NCBI GenBank assembly: GCA_021793335.1
Contig: JAJYSW010000069.1
Location: 1-13,916 of the forward strand
DNA from: Actinomycetes bacterium
Lineage (GTDB): Bacteria > Actinomycetota > Actinomycetes > Mycobacteriales > Micromonosporaceae
Reading direction: 5' to 3'
DNA: 13,916 nucleotides
The notes beneath the pieces are model-generated. The model was given only the letters and a program-made list of their open reading frames with translations, ran no database searches and was not told the origin of the DNA. Shown one piece after another: positions 1 to 5,843 of the stretch. Position 1 is the first letter of the stretch; each line of letters starts with the position of its first letter. The translations under genes and the position numbers were made by a program.

Positions 1-591
1 GCCGTGCGCGAGGCCCTCGACGCCATGGTCGGCGAGATCGACCAGGTGCCCAGCGCCGTCAGCGCCGTCAAGATCGACGGGAAACGTGCCTATAAACGGG
101 TACGCGAAGGCGAGCAGGTCGAACTCGCGGCCAGGCGTGTCACCATCGCCGCCATCGAGGTGAAGCGGATTGCCCGCGGCCCGTTCCTCGACGTGGACAT
201 CGACGTCTCCTGTTCCTCGGGCACCTACATCCGCGCCATCGCCCGCGACCTCGGCGAAGCCCTCGGCGTCGGCGGCCACCTGACCGCGCTCCGTCGCACC
301 CGCATCGGAGGATTCGGCCTCGATGCCGCCGCCACGCTCGATGAACTGGCCGACCGCGGCGAACAGGGCCGACCCCTGGGGACGCTGCCGATGGGCCGGG
401 CCGCGGCCCGCCTCATGCCGACCCGTACCGCCACCGGCGCCGAAGCCGAGGCCCTCTCCTACGGCAGGCCGCTGCCCGCCGCCGGCCTCGAAGGCCGCTA
501 CGCGGTGCTCGACGAGGACGGCGAGCTGCTCGCCGTCGTGGTCGAACACGGCGACCTGGCCAGGCCCGAGACGGTATTCGCCGCAGCCTAG
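1..591 (+). CDS. truB: tRNA pseudouridine(55) synthase TruB, C-terminal part (5' truncated by window)
   Basis: TruB converts U55 in the T-loop of most tRNAs to pseudouridine in the cytoplasm. The reading frame is open from base 1, and 196 codons precede the TAG stop. The visible part begins just before the family segment QVPSAVSAVKIDGKRAY, followed by YKRVREGE and the conserved core SSGTYIRAIARDLGEALG with GGHLTALRRTRIGGF. The last 60 or so residues fit the small C-terminal domain of actinobacterial TruB. The catalytic-aspartate region (GxLDPxAxG in the family) lies upstream of the window, so about 90-100 N-terminal residues are missing only because the sequence is cut. In many actinobacteria ribF follows truB; here no gene follows on this strand and the next gene (AraC type) is convergent. 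Identity is confident; activity cannot be judged without the N-terminus. Confidence 0.95.
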   Translation, partial: AVREALDAMVGEIDQVPSAVSAVKIDGKRAYKRVREGEQVELAARRVTIAAIEVKRIARGPFLDVDIDVSCSSGTYIRAIARDLGEALGVGGHLTALRRTRIGGFGLDAAATLDELADRGEQGRPLGTLPMGRAAARLMPTRTATGAEAEALSYGRPLPAAGLEGRYAVLDEDGELLAVVVEHGDLARPETVFAAA

Positions 592-698
592 ACCCTGCTG
601 CTCAAGGACTCCGGCAGCGCCCCTCCAGGGTGCTCTCGCCCCTTCCCTCGCCTCGTTCGAGCCCACCTCTGCCGGTCGCCGTGCTCGATAGGCGGGCC

Positions 699-746
699 GA
701 TGCGCAGGGCGATGTGCAGGGCGATGTGCAGGGCGAGGCGCGGGCC
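699..746. repeat. 12-bp tandem repeat, three good copies plus one degenerate
   Basis: The units are GATGCGCAGGGC (699-710), GATGTGCAGGGC (711-722), GATGTGCAGGGC (723-734) and a decayed GAGGCGCGGGCC (735-746). The period is exact at 12 bp. The array lies in the gene-free spacer downstream of truB, so it is more likely a slippage-type minisatellite than a coding repeat. It is too short and lacks spacers, so it is not a CRISPR array. Confidence 0.85.
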
Positions 747-781
747 GAGGCGCTGCAACGCGACCGGGTGGAGCGCCCCGG

Positions 782-815
782 GGTCTCCTCCTCACCGCTC
801 TGCGCAGGAGAGACC
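782..815. terminator. Possible bidirectional terminator hairpin
   Basis: GGTCTC (782-787) pairs with GAGACC (810-815), and TCCT (789-792) pairs with AGGA (806-809). This leaves a one-base bulge (C788) and a 13-base loop. There is no T-tract on either strand. The position between convergent truB and the AraC-type gene makes a terminator role plausible, but it is about 190 bp from each stop codon, so the call is weak. Confidence 0.35.
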
Positions 816-1008
816 GCGGCCGAGCGCATCAGCCGGGCCCGATACGGCCGGTCGATACCGGTTCATGGGGCGCCGGCGGGACATCGCTTTGAGCGGCCGG
901 TATCGCAAAATCCCTGAGCGCATGCGAGCGCTGCCCGGCAGGAGGTGTGGAACAGGTGGACCATGCGCTCTCCTGTCTCCGGTGATCGCCGCAGGACCGC
1001 GGAACGAG

Positions 1009-1887
1009 CTAAGTGCGGTGGCACGAGAGCCGGAATGCGATCGGCGTCATCCCGGTGCGCTGGTGGAAGAACTTATTGAAGTTCGTGGCGCTGGAGAACC
1101 CGATCCGCGCCCCGATCCGCGCCGCGGACTCCTCGGAGCAGGCGAGCAGCCGCTTGGCCTCCAAGATGACGCGGCGGTCGATGAACTCCTTGGCGCCCAT
1201 CCCGACGGCGGCCATCGTGGCCCTGGAAAGGGTGCGCGGCGAGTACGCGAGCGCCGCCGCGTAGTCGTTCAGGCGTCTGGTGCCGGTGAAGTCGTGTTCG
1301 ACGGCGTCGCGAAAAACCGCGTAGACCTCGCTGGGCTCGTGCGCCGATCCGCCGGGGCCGGGCAGGCAGGCGACGCGCAGCACCAGGACGGCGAGCAGAT
1401 GGCGCAGGATCTGGAGCCGGACGGTCAGCGGCAGCAGCTCGGCGGCCCCGAACTCCCATTGGAGCTGACTGGCGGCGACGCGCAGTATCGGGTGGTCCTC
1501 GGTGCCCGGCACGCGCAGCACCGGTGCGTGCGGGTCCTCCGATCCCGCGCCGATCGCGGTGTCCGGGTCCAGGAACCCGCTGTCGAATATCACCAGGGTG
1601 CCTTCGACTCCTTCGAGATCGCTCCATTGCTGCACCTGGCCGGGGCGTGCCCACAGCCAGTCGCCCGAGCGCAGCGCGTACTCGGTGAAGTCCACCGAGT
1701 GGCGCAACGACCCGGAGGTGAGCGTCAGCAGATGGTGCTTGTCCGATCGGAGCGGGCGGGCGAGCAGGGCGGCGTCGGAGCGGCTGCGAAGCTCGGCGAG
1801 AGTGAGCACTTCGACGCCGGTGGGCAGGCTCGCCGCGATGGCGAGCGGATGTACCGGATTGTCATCGCGTCGTGTTTTAACCAGCAT
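1009..1887 (-). CDS. AraC/XylS-family transcriptional regulator
   Basis: This 292-aa protein has the normal length for a two-domain AraC-type activator or repressor. Residues about 25-110 resemble the beta-rich (cupin-like) effector or dimerisation domain seen in AraC proteins with unknown ligands. Residues about 195-290 form the DNA-binding part with two helix-turn-helix units. The second unit is the clearest: SAARIGARIGFSSATNFNKF at 254-273, then FFHQRTGMTPIAFR, which is the family signature A...GF.....F.r.FK...G.TP..fR. The start is ATG at 1887. No Shine-Dalgarno sequence is seen, but TAAACT lies 8 bases upstream, suggesting a leaderless transcript. The gene is divergent from the DsbA-fold reductase gene with 88 bp between start codons, so the regulator may act on that neighbour; this is inference from layout only. 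The ligand and targets are unknown. Confidence 0.9.
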   Translation of the reverse strand: MLVKTRRDDNPVHPLAIAASLPTGVEVLTLAELRSRSDAALLARPLRSDKHHLLTLTSGSLRHSVDFTEYALRSGDWLWARPGQVQQWSDLEGVEGTLVIFDSGFLDPDTAIGAGSEDPHAPVLRVPGTEDHPILRVAASQLQWEFGAAELLPLTVRLQILRHLLAVLVLRVACLPGPGGSAHEPSEVYAVFRDAVEHDFTGTRRLNDYAAALAYSPRTLSRATMAAVGMGAKEFIDRRVILEAKRLLACSEESAARIGARIGFSSATNFNKFFHQRTGMTPIAFRLSCHRT

Positions 1888-1895
1888 CGGCGGTG

Positions 1896-1901
1896 AGTTT
1901 A
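1896..1901 (-). promoter_or_regulatory. Candidate -10 element of the AraC-type gene (leaderless)
   Basis: Read on the minus strand this is TAAACT, a match to the TANNNT -10 pattern. Eight bases separate it from the ATG at 1887, so transcription would start at or next to the start codon. No good -35 hexamer is seen. Leaderless mRNAs are common in Actinomycetota. Confidence 0.45.
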
Positions 1902-1962
1902 TCCCTTATGTTGCGGTTTCATGAACGACTTCGTTGAACCGGATGATCGACCGAGGAGCGCG

Positions 1963-1968
1963 TAATCT
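1963..1968 (+). promoter_or_regulatory. Candidate -10 element of the DsbA-fold reductase gene (leaderless)
   Basis: TAATCT matches TANNNT and is followed by 7 bases and then the ATG at 1976, so the predicted mRNA begins at the start codon. No ribosome binding site is visible before that ATG, which agrees with a leaderless message. A TTGAAC hexamer at 1934-1939 is 23 bases upstream, too far for an ordinary -35. Confidence 0.5.
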
Positions 1969-1975
1969 AGTCGCC

Positions 1976-2620
1976 ATGGCTGAAACCAAGACCGTAGATT
2001 TCTGGTTCGATCCCGCGTGCCCTTGGGCGTGGATGACCTCCCGCTGGATCGTCGAGGCGTCGAAACTCCGCGACATCCGCATCAGATGGAACGTCATGAG
2101 TCTGTACGTGCTCAACGAGCCCCGACTCGATGAACTCCCCGAGGAGTACGCCTCGATGTTGCCGGGGACGCTCCCTGCGGTGCGCGTGGCGACCGCCGTG
2201 GCCGAGCAGTACGACAACGATGCGCTCGGAAGGCTGTACACCGCGCTGGGCGACCAGATCCACCACCGGAACGTGAAGGACGCCGAGACGTATCTTCCGG
2301 CGGCCCTCGACCAGGCCGGTCTGCCGGCCGAACTGGTCGAGGCGGCCGAGACGGAGCGATGGGACGAGGCGCTGAGGGCTTCGCACCGGCGCGGCATCGA
2401 CCTGGTCGGCACCGACGTCGGCACCCCGGTCGTGGCCGTCGAGAACGATGAGGGCGAGCAGGTCGGCCTGTTCGGACCGGTCATCACGCCCGCGCCGCGG
2501 GGCGAGGCGGCGGCGAAGTTGTGGGACGGCGTCTACGCGGTGACGACGACGCCGGGCTTCTACGAGCTCAAGCGCACCCGCACCAAGGGCCCCGATTTCG
2601 GCGATCGCACCGTCGATTGA
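1976..2620 (+). CDS. DsbA-family thioredoxin-fold oxidoreductase, mycothiol-dependent nitroreductase-like (Rv2466c type), one-cysteine active site
   Basis: This 214-aa protein closely follows the actinobacterial DsbA-like family that includes Mycobacterium tuberculosis Rv2466c, a mycothiol-dependent reductase that also activates nitro-prodrugs. Family landmarks seen are DFWFDPACPWAWMTSRWI near the N-terminus, WNVMSLYVLNE, a helical insertion, DVGTPVVAV with the cis-proline region typical of thioredoxin folds, FGPVITPAPRGEAAAKLWDG, and the closing FYELKRTRTKGPDF. The active site is C15-P-W-A18 rather than CPWC: the nucleophilic cysteine is present but the resolving cysteine is alanine. This suggests a monothiol mechanism, probably with mycothiol resolving the mixed disulfide. 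No signal peptide is seen, so it should be cytoplasmic. The ATG at 1976 is preferred over an in-frame TTG at 1934 because family homology starts right after it and a -10 element sits 7 bases upstream. The gene is monocistronic, ending at a strong hairpin. Confidence 0.88.
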   Translation: MAETKTVDFWFDPACPWAWMTSRWIVEASKLRDIRIRWNVMSLYVLNEPRLDELPEEYASMLPGTLPAVRVATAVAEQYDNDALGRLYTALGDQIHHRNVKDAETYLPAALDQAGLPAELVEAAETERWDEALRASHRRGIDLVGTDVGTPVVAVENDEGEQVGLFGPVITPAPRGEAAAKLWDGVYAVTTTPGFYELKRTRTKGPDFGDRTVD

Positions 2621-2638
2621 CCACGGGACCGCAGCGGC

Positions 2639-2680
2639 GAACGGCTCGCCCCGGCGCGAAGGCGCCGGGGCGAGCCGTTC
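2639..2680. terminator. Perfect 19-bp hairpin, bidirectional terminator between convergent genes
   Basis: The left arm GAACGGCTCGCCCCGGCGC (2639-2657) is exactly complementary to 2662-2680, with a four-base GAAG loop. There is no T-tract on either strand. It begins 18 bases after the reductase stop and ends one base from the DUF3145 stop, so it can serve both transcripts. Confidence 0.85.
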
Positions 2681-2681
2681 C

Positions 2682-3176
2682 TCAGCTCACCTGCGAGAGC
2701 CAGGACTGCTCCTCGCCGCCGGCCGCCTGCCGGTAGGGGGCCAGTTCACGGTCCCAGTCCAACCCGAGCAGCTGGTCCAGTCCGCTTCGCAGCGCCTCGG
2801 CGCTCGTGGTCGTCGCCAGCAGCGCCCGGATGCGGTCCTCTGCGATCATGATTCCGCCACCGGCGCTCGTGGCCGCGCGGTACACGCCTCGGCCGGGTAC
2901 ATGCATGATCCGTTCGCCGTCGAGGCCGGGGCTCGGGTCCTCGGTGACCTCGAAGCGCAGCATCGGCCACTGCGCCAAGGCCTTCGCGATCTCGGCGCCG
3001 ACACCGGGCTCGGCCGTCCAGGCGCGCTCTGCGCGCATGGTGCCGCGTTCGGCCTCCTGGGGCGACCAGCCGAGCCTGACCGTCGCCGAGCCCAGGACAC
3101 GCCCGATCGCCCACTCGACGTGTGGGCACACCGCCGGTGGGCTGGAGTGGATGTAGATCACGCCGCGTGTCTGCAT
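2682..3176 (-). CDS. DUF3145 family protein (conserved actinobacterial, unknown function)
   Basis: This 164-aa protein is recognised as DUF3145, a family found mainly in Actinomycetota with no established function. Diagnostic stretches are the N-terminal TRGVIYIHSSPPAVCPHVEW, LGWSPQ, LRFEVTEDPSPGLDGERIMH, and the C-terminal LDQLLGLDWDRELAPYR. The length is normal for the family. It has no signal peptide or membrane segment, so it is probably a soluble cytoplasmic protein. Translation starts at ATG 3176, preceded by an almost ideal Shine-Dalgarno (AAGGAGGTG, complement of 3181-3189) four bases upstream, which predicts strong translation. The gene is convergent with the reductase gene (shared hairpin terminator) and divergent from the small unknown gene at 3569. 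Nothing in the context suggests a pathway. Confidence 0.9.
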   Translation of the reverse strand: MQTRGVIYIHSSPPAVCPHVEWAIGRVLGSATVRLGWSPQEAERGTMRAERAWTAEPGVGAEIAKALAQWPMLRFEVTEDPSPGLDGERIMHVPGRGVYRAATSAGGGIMIAEDRIRALLATTTSAEALRSGLDQLLGLDWDRELAPYRQAAGGEEQSWLSQVS

Positions 3177-3204
3177 CGCGCACCTCCTTGGGGATCGGCG
3201 TATC

Positions 3205-3232
3205 CGAGTACCGGCTCACTCCTCGTAGTCAA
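3205..3232 (-). promoter_or_regulatory. Weak candidate promoter of the DUF3145 gene
   Basis: On the minus strand, TTGACT (complement of 3227-3232) lies 16 bases before TACTCG (complement of 3205-3210), about 30 bases ahead of the ATG. The -35 is close to consensus and the -10 is poor. Confidence 0.35.
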
Positions 3233-3323
3233 TTGGGGACGCCCGAAAGCCGTCCAACGGGCATCGGCCGGGTCAATGGAGGGATGAACTCACACCCGGC
3301 ACACTTTTCCGCTCACTTACATA

Positions 3324-3353
3324 CTGACAGCTTCGAAAGCATCGCGCTAGGCT
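3324..3353 (+). promoter_or_regulatory. Candidate sigma-70-type promoter
   Basis: CTGACA (3324-3329) and TAGGCT (3348-3353) are 18 bases apart, near the optimum for the housekeeping sigma factor. The predicted start is near 3360. It faces the 117-aa gene at 3569, but a terminator-like hairpin at 3453-3478 intervenes. Confidence 0.5.
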
Positions 3354-3359
3354 TAAACC

Positions 3360-3478
3360 GCTCCCGGTGCTCACTTTTTCCGCGAGTTCACTGCGTCACG
3401 CCCGGTCCGTGCACCCCCTGGTGCGGCGCGGCACTGAGATACACTTGCGGACGACCGGCATGCCGTCGGTCTTCTTTT
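3360..3478 (+). ncRNA. Possible small RNA or attenuated leader (unnamed)
   Basis: The unit is defined by a promoter-like pair upstream (predicted start near 3360) and a terminator-like hairpin plus T-tract ending at 3478, giving about 119 nt. Inside it, GCACC (3411-3415) can pair with GGTGC (3420-3424) around a CCCT loop. No known riboswitch consensus was recognised. Either it is a stand-alone small RNA, or it is the 5' leader of the 117-aa gene with transcription attenuation. The evidence is structural only. Confidence 0.25.
3453..3478 (+). terminator. Terminator-like hairpin with T-tract upstream of the 117-aa gene
   Basis: GACCGGC (3453-3459) pairs with GTCGGTC (3465-3471), including one G-U pair, around an ATGCC loop. 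It is followed directly by TTCTTTT (3472-3478). T-tracts are rare in this GC-rich window, so it stands out. It lies 91 bp before the GTG at 3569, where it could attenuate transcription. Confidence 0.45.
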
Positions 3479-3568
3479 ACGGCCCAACCCAGGTTCAGTA
3501 TCCGTTCTCGGGCTGTTCCCTGTGTCCGGCCAACGATCCGACTTACACGACATGGTGAGGAGACCGGC

Positions 3569-3922
3569 GTGGCAGCCAACACTTCGAAAACCGCACGCGC
3601 TTCCGTCAAGGCCGGCCAGAAGGCGGGTATCGCGGGCGGGCTCAACGTCCTCGGAGAGTTCAAGTACCTGATCCCGCTCAACAACGGCAAGCACGTGTAC
3701 CTGCGCAACCTGACCGATGGGCGCAACCTGCACCTCGCCACCGGTTCCGATGCGTTCGTCGAGGCCGTCAAGGCCCTCCACGAGGCCGGGCACGGCGAGA
3801 AGATCAAGGCCGAGATCGAGGCCTTCGCGGCCGATCTCCCCGCCGATCAGGGTTGGGACGCCACCCTGAAGTCCCTCGAAGAAGCCGGTGCGTTCGGCGA
3901 GGTCGCCGAGGCTGCCGCCTGA
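3569..3922 (+). CDS. Hypothetical protein, 117 aa, basic N-terminal tail
   Basis: I do not recognise this protein. It starts with a GTG codon at 3569, six bases after GAGGAG (3557-3562), and ends in TGA. The first 20 or so residues are small and basic (S, T, K, A, R), resembling a disordered or nucleic-acid-binding tail. Residues about 23-60 form a compact alternating segment (NVLGEFKYLIPLNNGKHVYL, then RNLTDGRNLHLATG) that looks like a small beta domain. The rest is helical and acidic (FVEAVKALHEAGHGEKIKAE onward). It has no membrane segment, cysteine pair or enzyme motif. It is a stand-alone transcription unit ending at an excellent intrinsic terminator, which suggests a well-expressed small protein. 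A longer in-frame opening back to 3122 is rejected because it crosses the divergent promoter region and has no ribosome binding site. The coding call is confident, the function unknown. Confidence 0.82.
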   Translation: MAANTSKTARASVKAGQKAGIAGGLNVLGEFKYLIPLNNGKHVYLRNLTDGRNLHLATGSDAFVEAVKALHEAGHGEKIKAEIEAFAADLPADQGWDATLKSLEEAGAFGEVAEAAA

Positions 3923-3938
3923 GCGCGACCTCGATGGG

Positions 3939-3979
3939 AAGCTCCACTCTCGTATGACGAGGCGTGGGGCTTTTTCTTT
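3939..3979 (+). terminator. Intrinsic terminator of the 117-aa gene
   Basis: AAGCTCCACTCTCGT (3939-3953) pairs with the segment 3957-3972 around an ATG loop, with two G-U pairs and one bulged base. TTTTTCTTT (3971-3979) follows. It starts 16 bases after the stop codon. This is a textbook Rho-independent terminator and the clearest T-tract terminator in the window. Confidence 0.88.
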
Positions 3980-4034
3980 GCGCCCGCAACGGCGATTTCA
4001 CTCGAACGGGTGATGCCTCCGTCGGTGCGGCGGC

Positions 4035-5756
4035 TCATTCGTCGTCGGTGCACACCGGATCGGACGTCGGCACGTCGTCGACGGCCCACACCGCGCTCAC
4101 CCGGAAGCAGTAGTCCTCGGAAGGGTTCAGCCCGCCGCCGGTGAAATCGGTGTCCGTGGTCGGCTGACCGATCTGCTCGGACCGGTCCTCGCCGACCCGC
4201 TGAGCGAACACGAGGTACTCCAAGCTGGCGTCCTCGGTCGGGGCCTCCCAGCTGAGCGTGATCTGCCCGTCCATCCACGACTCGATCACGAGATTCCGGG
4301 GCGCGCCGCCGCCGTCGATCCGCGTCTGGTCGACATCGTCGGGAGCCTGTCGCGAGGACAGAATCCACAGCCACACGGTCATGACGGTGCCGAGCACCAC
4401 CGTGATCACCACGCCGAGGACCACGTACGGCTTGAGGCTCCGCTCCTCGCGCGGGCGCTGCGGCTTCGCCGCCCGCACGGGAGGCCGCCTCTCGCTGTCG
4501 CGGGCGATGACCGGCGGCGCGAACGAAGGCTGCTGCGGAGCGTTCGGGGCCCCGTGCGGCGGCTGCTGCGTCCACGTCGGCGGCGGCTGCATGCTCACCG
4601 GCGCATGCGGCGGCGCCGAGTACGGCGCGACGGCCGGAGGGGCGCTCGATGCCCGGGGAACGCCGCTCACCGGCGCCGAGCCGTCGAGCTGCGAGGCATA
4701 GCGCGGGTCGATGGCGTGGCCGAGCTGCGAGGCATAACCGCCGGTGTGCCCGGTGGTGGCCCCCGAACCGAGCGTATAGGCCGATTCGGGGTTCGGTGCC
4801 CCTCCTCCGACGGGCGCGAACGGGTCGAGCGGCGCCTGCTGCCCCGCCGGCGGTCCACCGGGACGGAAGACCGTCTCCTCGTCGCTGACGTCGGCGATGC
4901 GCGCGGGGGCCGGGGCTTTGCCGACGCCGGCCGAGCCGTACATGCCGCGCTGGAGCGCCTCGGCGAACGCCTGGCAGGATTCGGGCCGCCGGAGCGGATC
5001 CCGCGAGAGCGCCTGCACGAGCAGTTCTTCGAGCCACTCGGGAACGTCCTCGCGAGGGAGCTTCGGCGGCGGCGCCTCGGAGACGACGCGGGCCCGGTGC
5101 GTGTCGGGATCGGTCCCGCCTTCGGGATTGGCGAACGGCGCGAAGCCCGCCAGCAGGTGCCACATGCTGGAGGCCAGACTGAACAGGTCGCTGGCCGAAG
5201 TCTGGGCCTGCCGCAGCAGCGCTTCAGGGGAGGCGTGCAGCGGCGTGAGCTTGTCGATCGCCTCGGTCGCGGCCAGCGCCGCGGGCGCGCGGGCGATCCC
5301 GAAGTCGGCCAGCGCCGGGCCGTACTGGCCGCGCAGGAGGTTCTGCGGTTTGACGTCGCGGTGCAGGATGTCGGCGCTGTGGGCGGCCTGGAGCGCCAGG
5401 GCGATCTTGACGCCCACGTCGATGACGTCCTCGACCGGCAGCGGACCGCCCGCCTTGAGGATCGCCGAGTAGGAGCCGCCGTCGCAGTACTCCATGACGA
5501 TGTACGGACGGCCATCCTCAGTGGATCCGGTGTCGATGATCGAGACGATGTGGGGATGGTTGGAGACCGCGACGGTGGCCTCGAGCTCCTTCTCGACCGA
5601 CTCGGCGGTGGTCATGTCGTCGTCGACGAGCAGGACCTTGACCGCGACGGTGCGGTCGAGACGCTCCTGGACGGCGCGGTAGACGAACGCGGTCGACCCG
5701 TGCGCGACCATTTCGAAGTCGCGGTAGCCGGGGATTGCCGGAGTGGGGGAGCTCAA
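4035..5756 (-). CDS. Membrane Ser/Thr protein kinase with extracellular fibronectin type III domain
   Basis: This 573-aa PknB-type (Hanks) kinase has a catalytic domain at about 11-270: ATP lysine K40 (VAVK), partner glutamate E57, catalytic loop HRDVKPQN (D134), DFG at 151-153, and a P+1 segment TPLHASPE in place of the usual APE pattern. The glycine-rich loop is degenerate (AHGSTA: only the middle glycine, G20, remains). Residues about 275-440 are a Pro/Ala-rich cytoplasmic linker with a 12-aa duplication (YASQL at 342 and 354, approximately). One transmembrane helix follows (about 444-466) after a basic stop, then an outer fibronectin-III domain (about 485-570) with typical ITLSWEAP and YCFRVSAV strands. 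It should phosphorylate cytoplasmic substrates in response to an envelope signal. The start is a TTG with no clear Shine-Dalgarno; the next in-frame ATG would cut into the kinase domain. It lies 87 bp downstream of the OtsB-GH15 gene on the same strand, so co-transcription is possible. Substrates are unknown. Confidence 0.9.
   Translation of the reverse strand: MSSPTPAIPGYRDFEMVAHGSTAFVYRAVQERLDRTVAVKVLLVDDDMTTAESVEKELEATVAVSNHPHIVSIIDTGSTEDGRPYIVMEYCDGGSYSAILKAGGPLPVEDVIDVGVKIALALQAAHSADILHRDVKPQNLLRGQYGPALADFGIARAPAALAATEAIDKLTPLHASPEALLRQAQTSASDLFSLASSMWHLLAGFAPFANPEGGTDPDTHRARVVSEAPPPKLPREDVPEWLEELLVQALSRDPLRRPESCQAFAEALQRGMYGSAGVGKAPAPARIADVSDEETVFRPGGPPAGQQAPLDPFAPVGGGAPNPESAYTLGSGATTGHTGGYASQLGHAIDPRYASQLDGSAPVSGVPRASSAPPAVAPYSAPPHAPVSMQPPPTWTQQPPHGAPNAPQQPSFAPPVIARDSERRPPVRAAKPQRPREERSLKPYVVLGVVITVVLGTVMTVWLWILSSRQAPDDVDQTRIDGGGAPRNLVIESWMDGQITLSWEAPTEDASLEYLVFAQRVGEDRSEQIGQPTTDTDFTGGGLNPSEDYCFRVSAVWAVDDVPTSDPVCTDDE
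4685..4736 (-). repeat. Two 16-bp direct repeats inside the kinase linker
   Basis: CGAGCTGCGAGGCATA occurs at 4685-4700 and again at 4721-4736, exactly 36 bp (12 codons) apart. It encodes the repeated YASQL word of the kinase's low-complexity linker, and is probably a small in-frame duplication. Confidence 0.8.
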
Positions 5757-5773
5757 GACGGAGGCTTTCTGTC

Positions 5774-5824
5774 GGGGACGGTCGGGACTCGTGCGGGGCC
5801 CGCAAGCGCCCCGGGGTCGTCCCC
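5774..5824 (-). terminator. Possible weak terminator or structured gap after the OtsB-GH15 gene
   Basis: In the 87-bp gap before the kinase gene, GGGGACG (5774-5780) is complementary to CGTCCCC (5818-5824). An inner GGGGC/GCCCC pair lies between them (near 5795 and 5812). There is no T-tract. It could reduce read-through from the trehalose genes into the kinase gene. TAATCT on the minus strand (complement of 5828-5833) could be the -10 of a separate kinase promoter, though no -35 is seen. Confidence 0.3.
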
Positions 5825-5843
5825 AACAGATTAGCCGCCGTGT

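Larger units (their letters stand above)
592..1008. other. Gene-free convergent spacer between truB and the AraC-type gene
   Basis: This 417-bp stretch separates the 3' ends of two convergent genes. Short open frames cross it on both strands, but none has a recognisable protein, a good ribosome binding site or a believable composition; several simply translate the 12-bp repeat. It holds a 12-bp tandem repeat (699-746), a bulged hairpin (782-815) and three copies of a GATACSG-type word: at 841-846, at 854-861 as GATACCGG, and inverted as CCGGTATC at 897-904. It could hold terminators for both genes. No RNA gene was recognised. Confidence 0.6.
3177..3568. other. Divergent spacer between the DUF3145 gene and the 117-aa gene
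   Basis: This 392-bp stretch has no convincing protein gene. The left part holds the DUF3145 ribosome binding site (3181-3189) and a possible promoter. The middle holds a + strand promoter-like pair at 3324-3353, two hairpins and a T-tract, described separately. The last 90 bp carry the ribosome binding site GAGGAG (3557-3562) of the downstream gene and no clear promoter of its own. Confidence 0.6.

Noticed and set aside
699..746. CRISPR array
   Set aside because: The 12-bp units abut with no spacers and there are only three good copies; no cas gene is present.
700..1896. A 398-codon + strand frame across the spacer and opposite the AraC-type gene
   Set aside because: The second half is antisense to a clear AraC-type regulator, and the first half translates the 12-bp repeat. 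There is no ribosome binding site.
1934..1975. Upstream in-frame TTG start for the reductase
   Set aside because: The extra 14 residues have no family similarity, and the TAATCT -10 element would lie inside the coding region; the ATG at 1976 fits the family start.
3122..3568. Upstream extension of the 117-aa gene
   Set aside because: It would overlap the start of the divergent DUF3145 gene and cross the promoter, hairpin and T-tract region. The GTG at 3569 has a good GAGGAG.
3847..5163. A second minus-strand open frame of 438 codons overlapping the kinase
   Set aside because: It is an Arg/Ala/Gly-rich out-of-frame reading of the kinase and its linker. The kinase frame contains HRD, DFG, a membrane helix and an FN3 domain.
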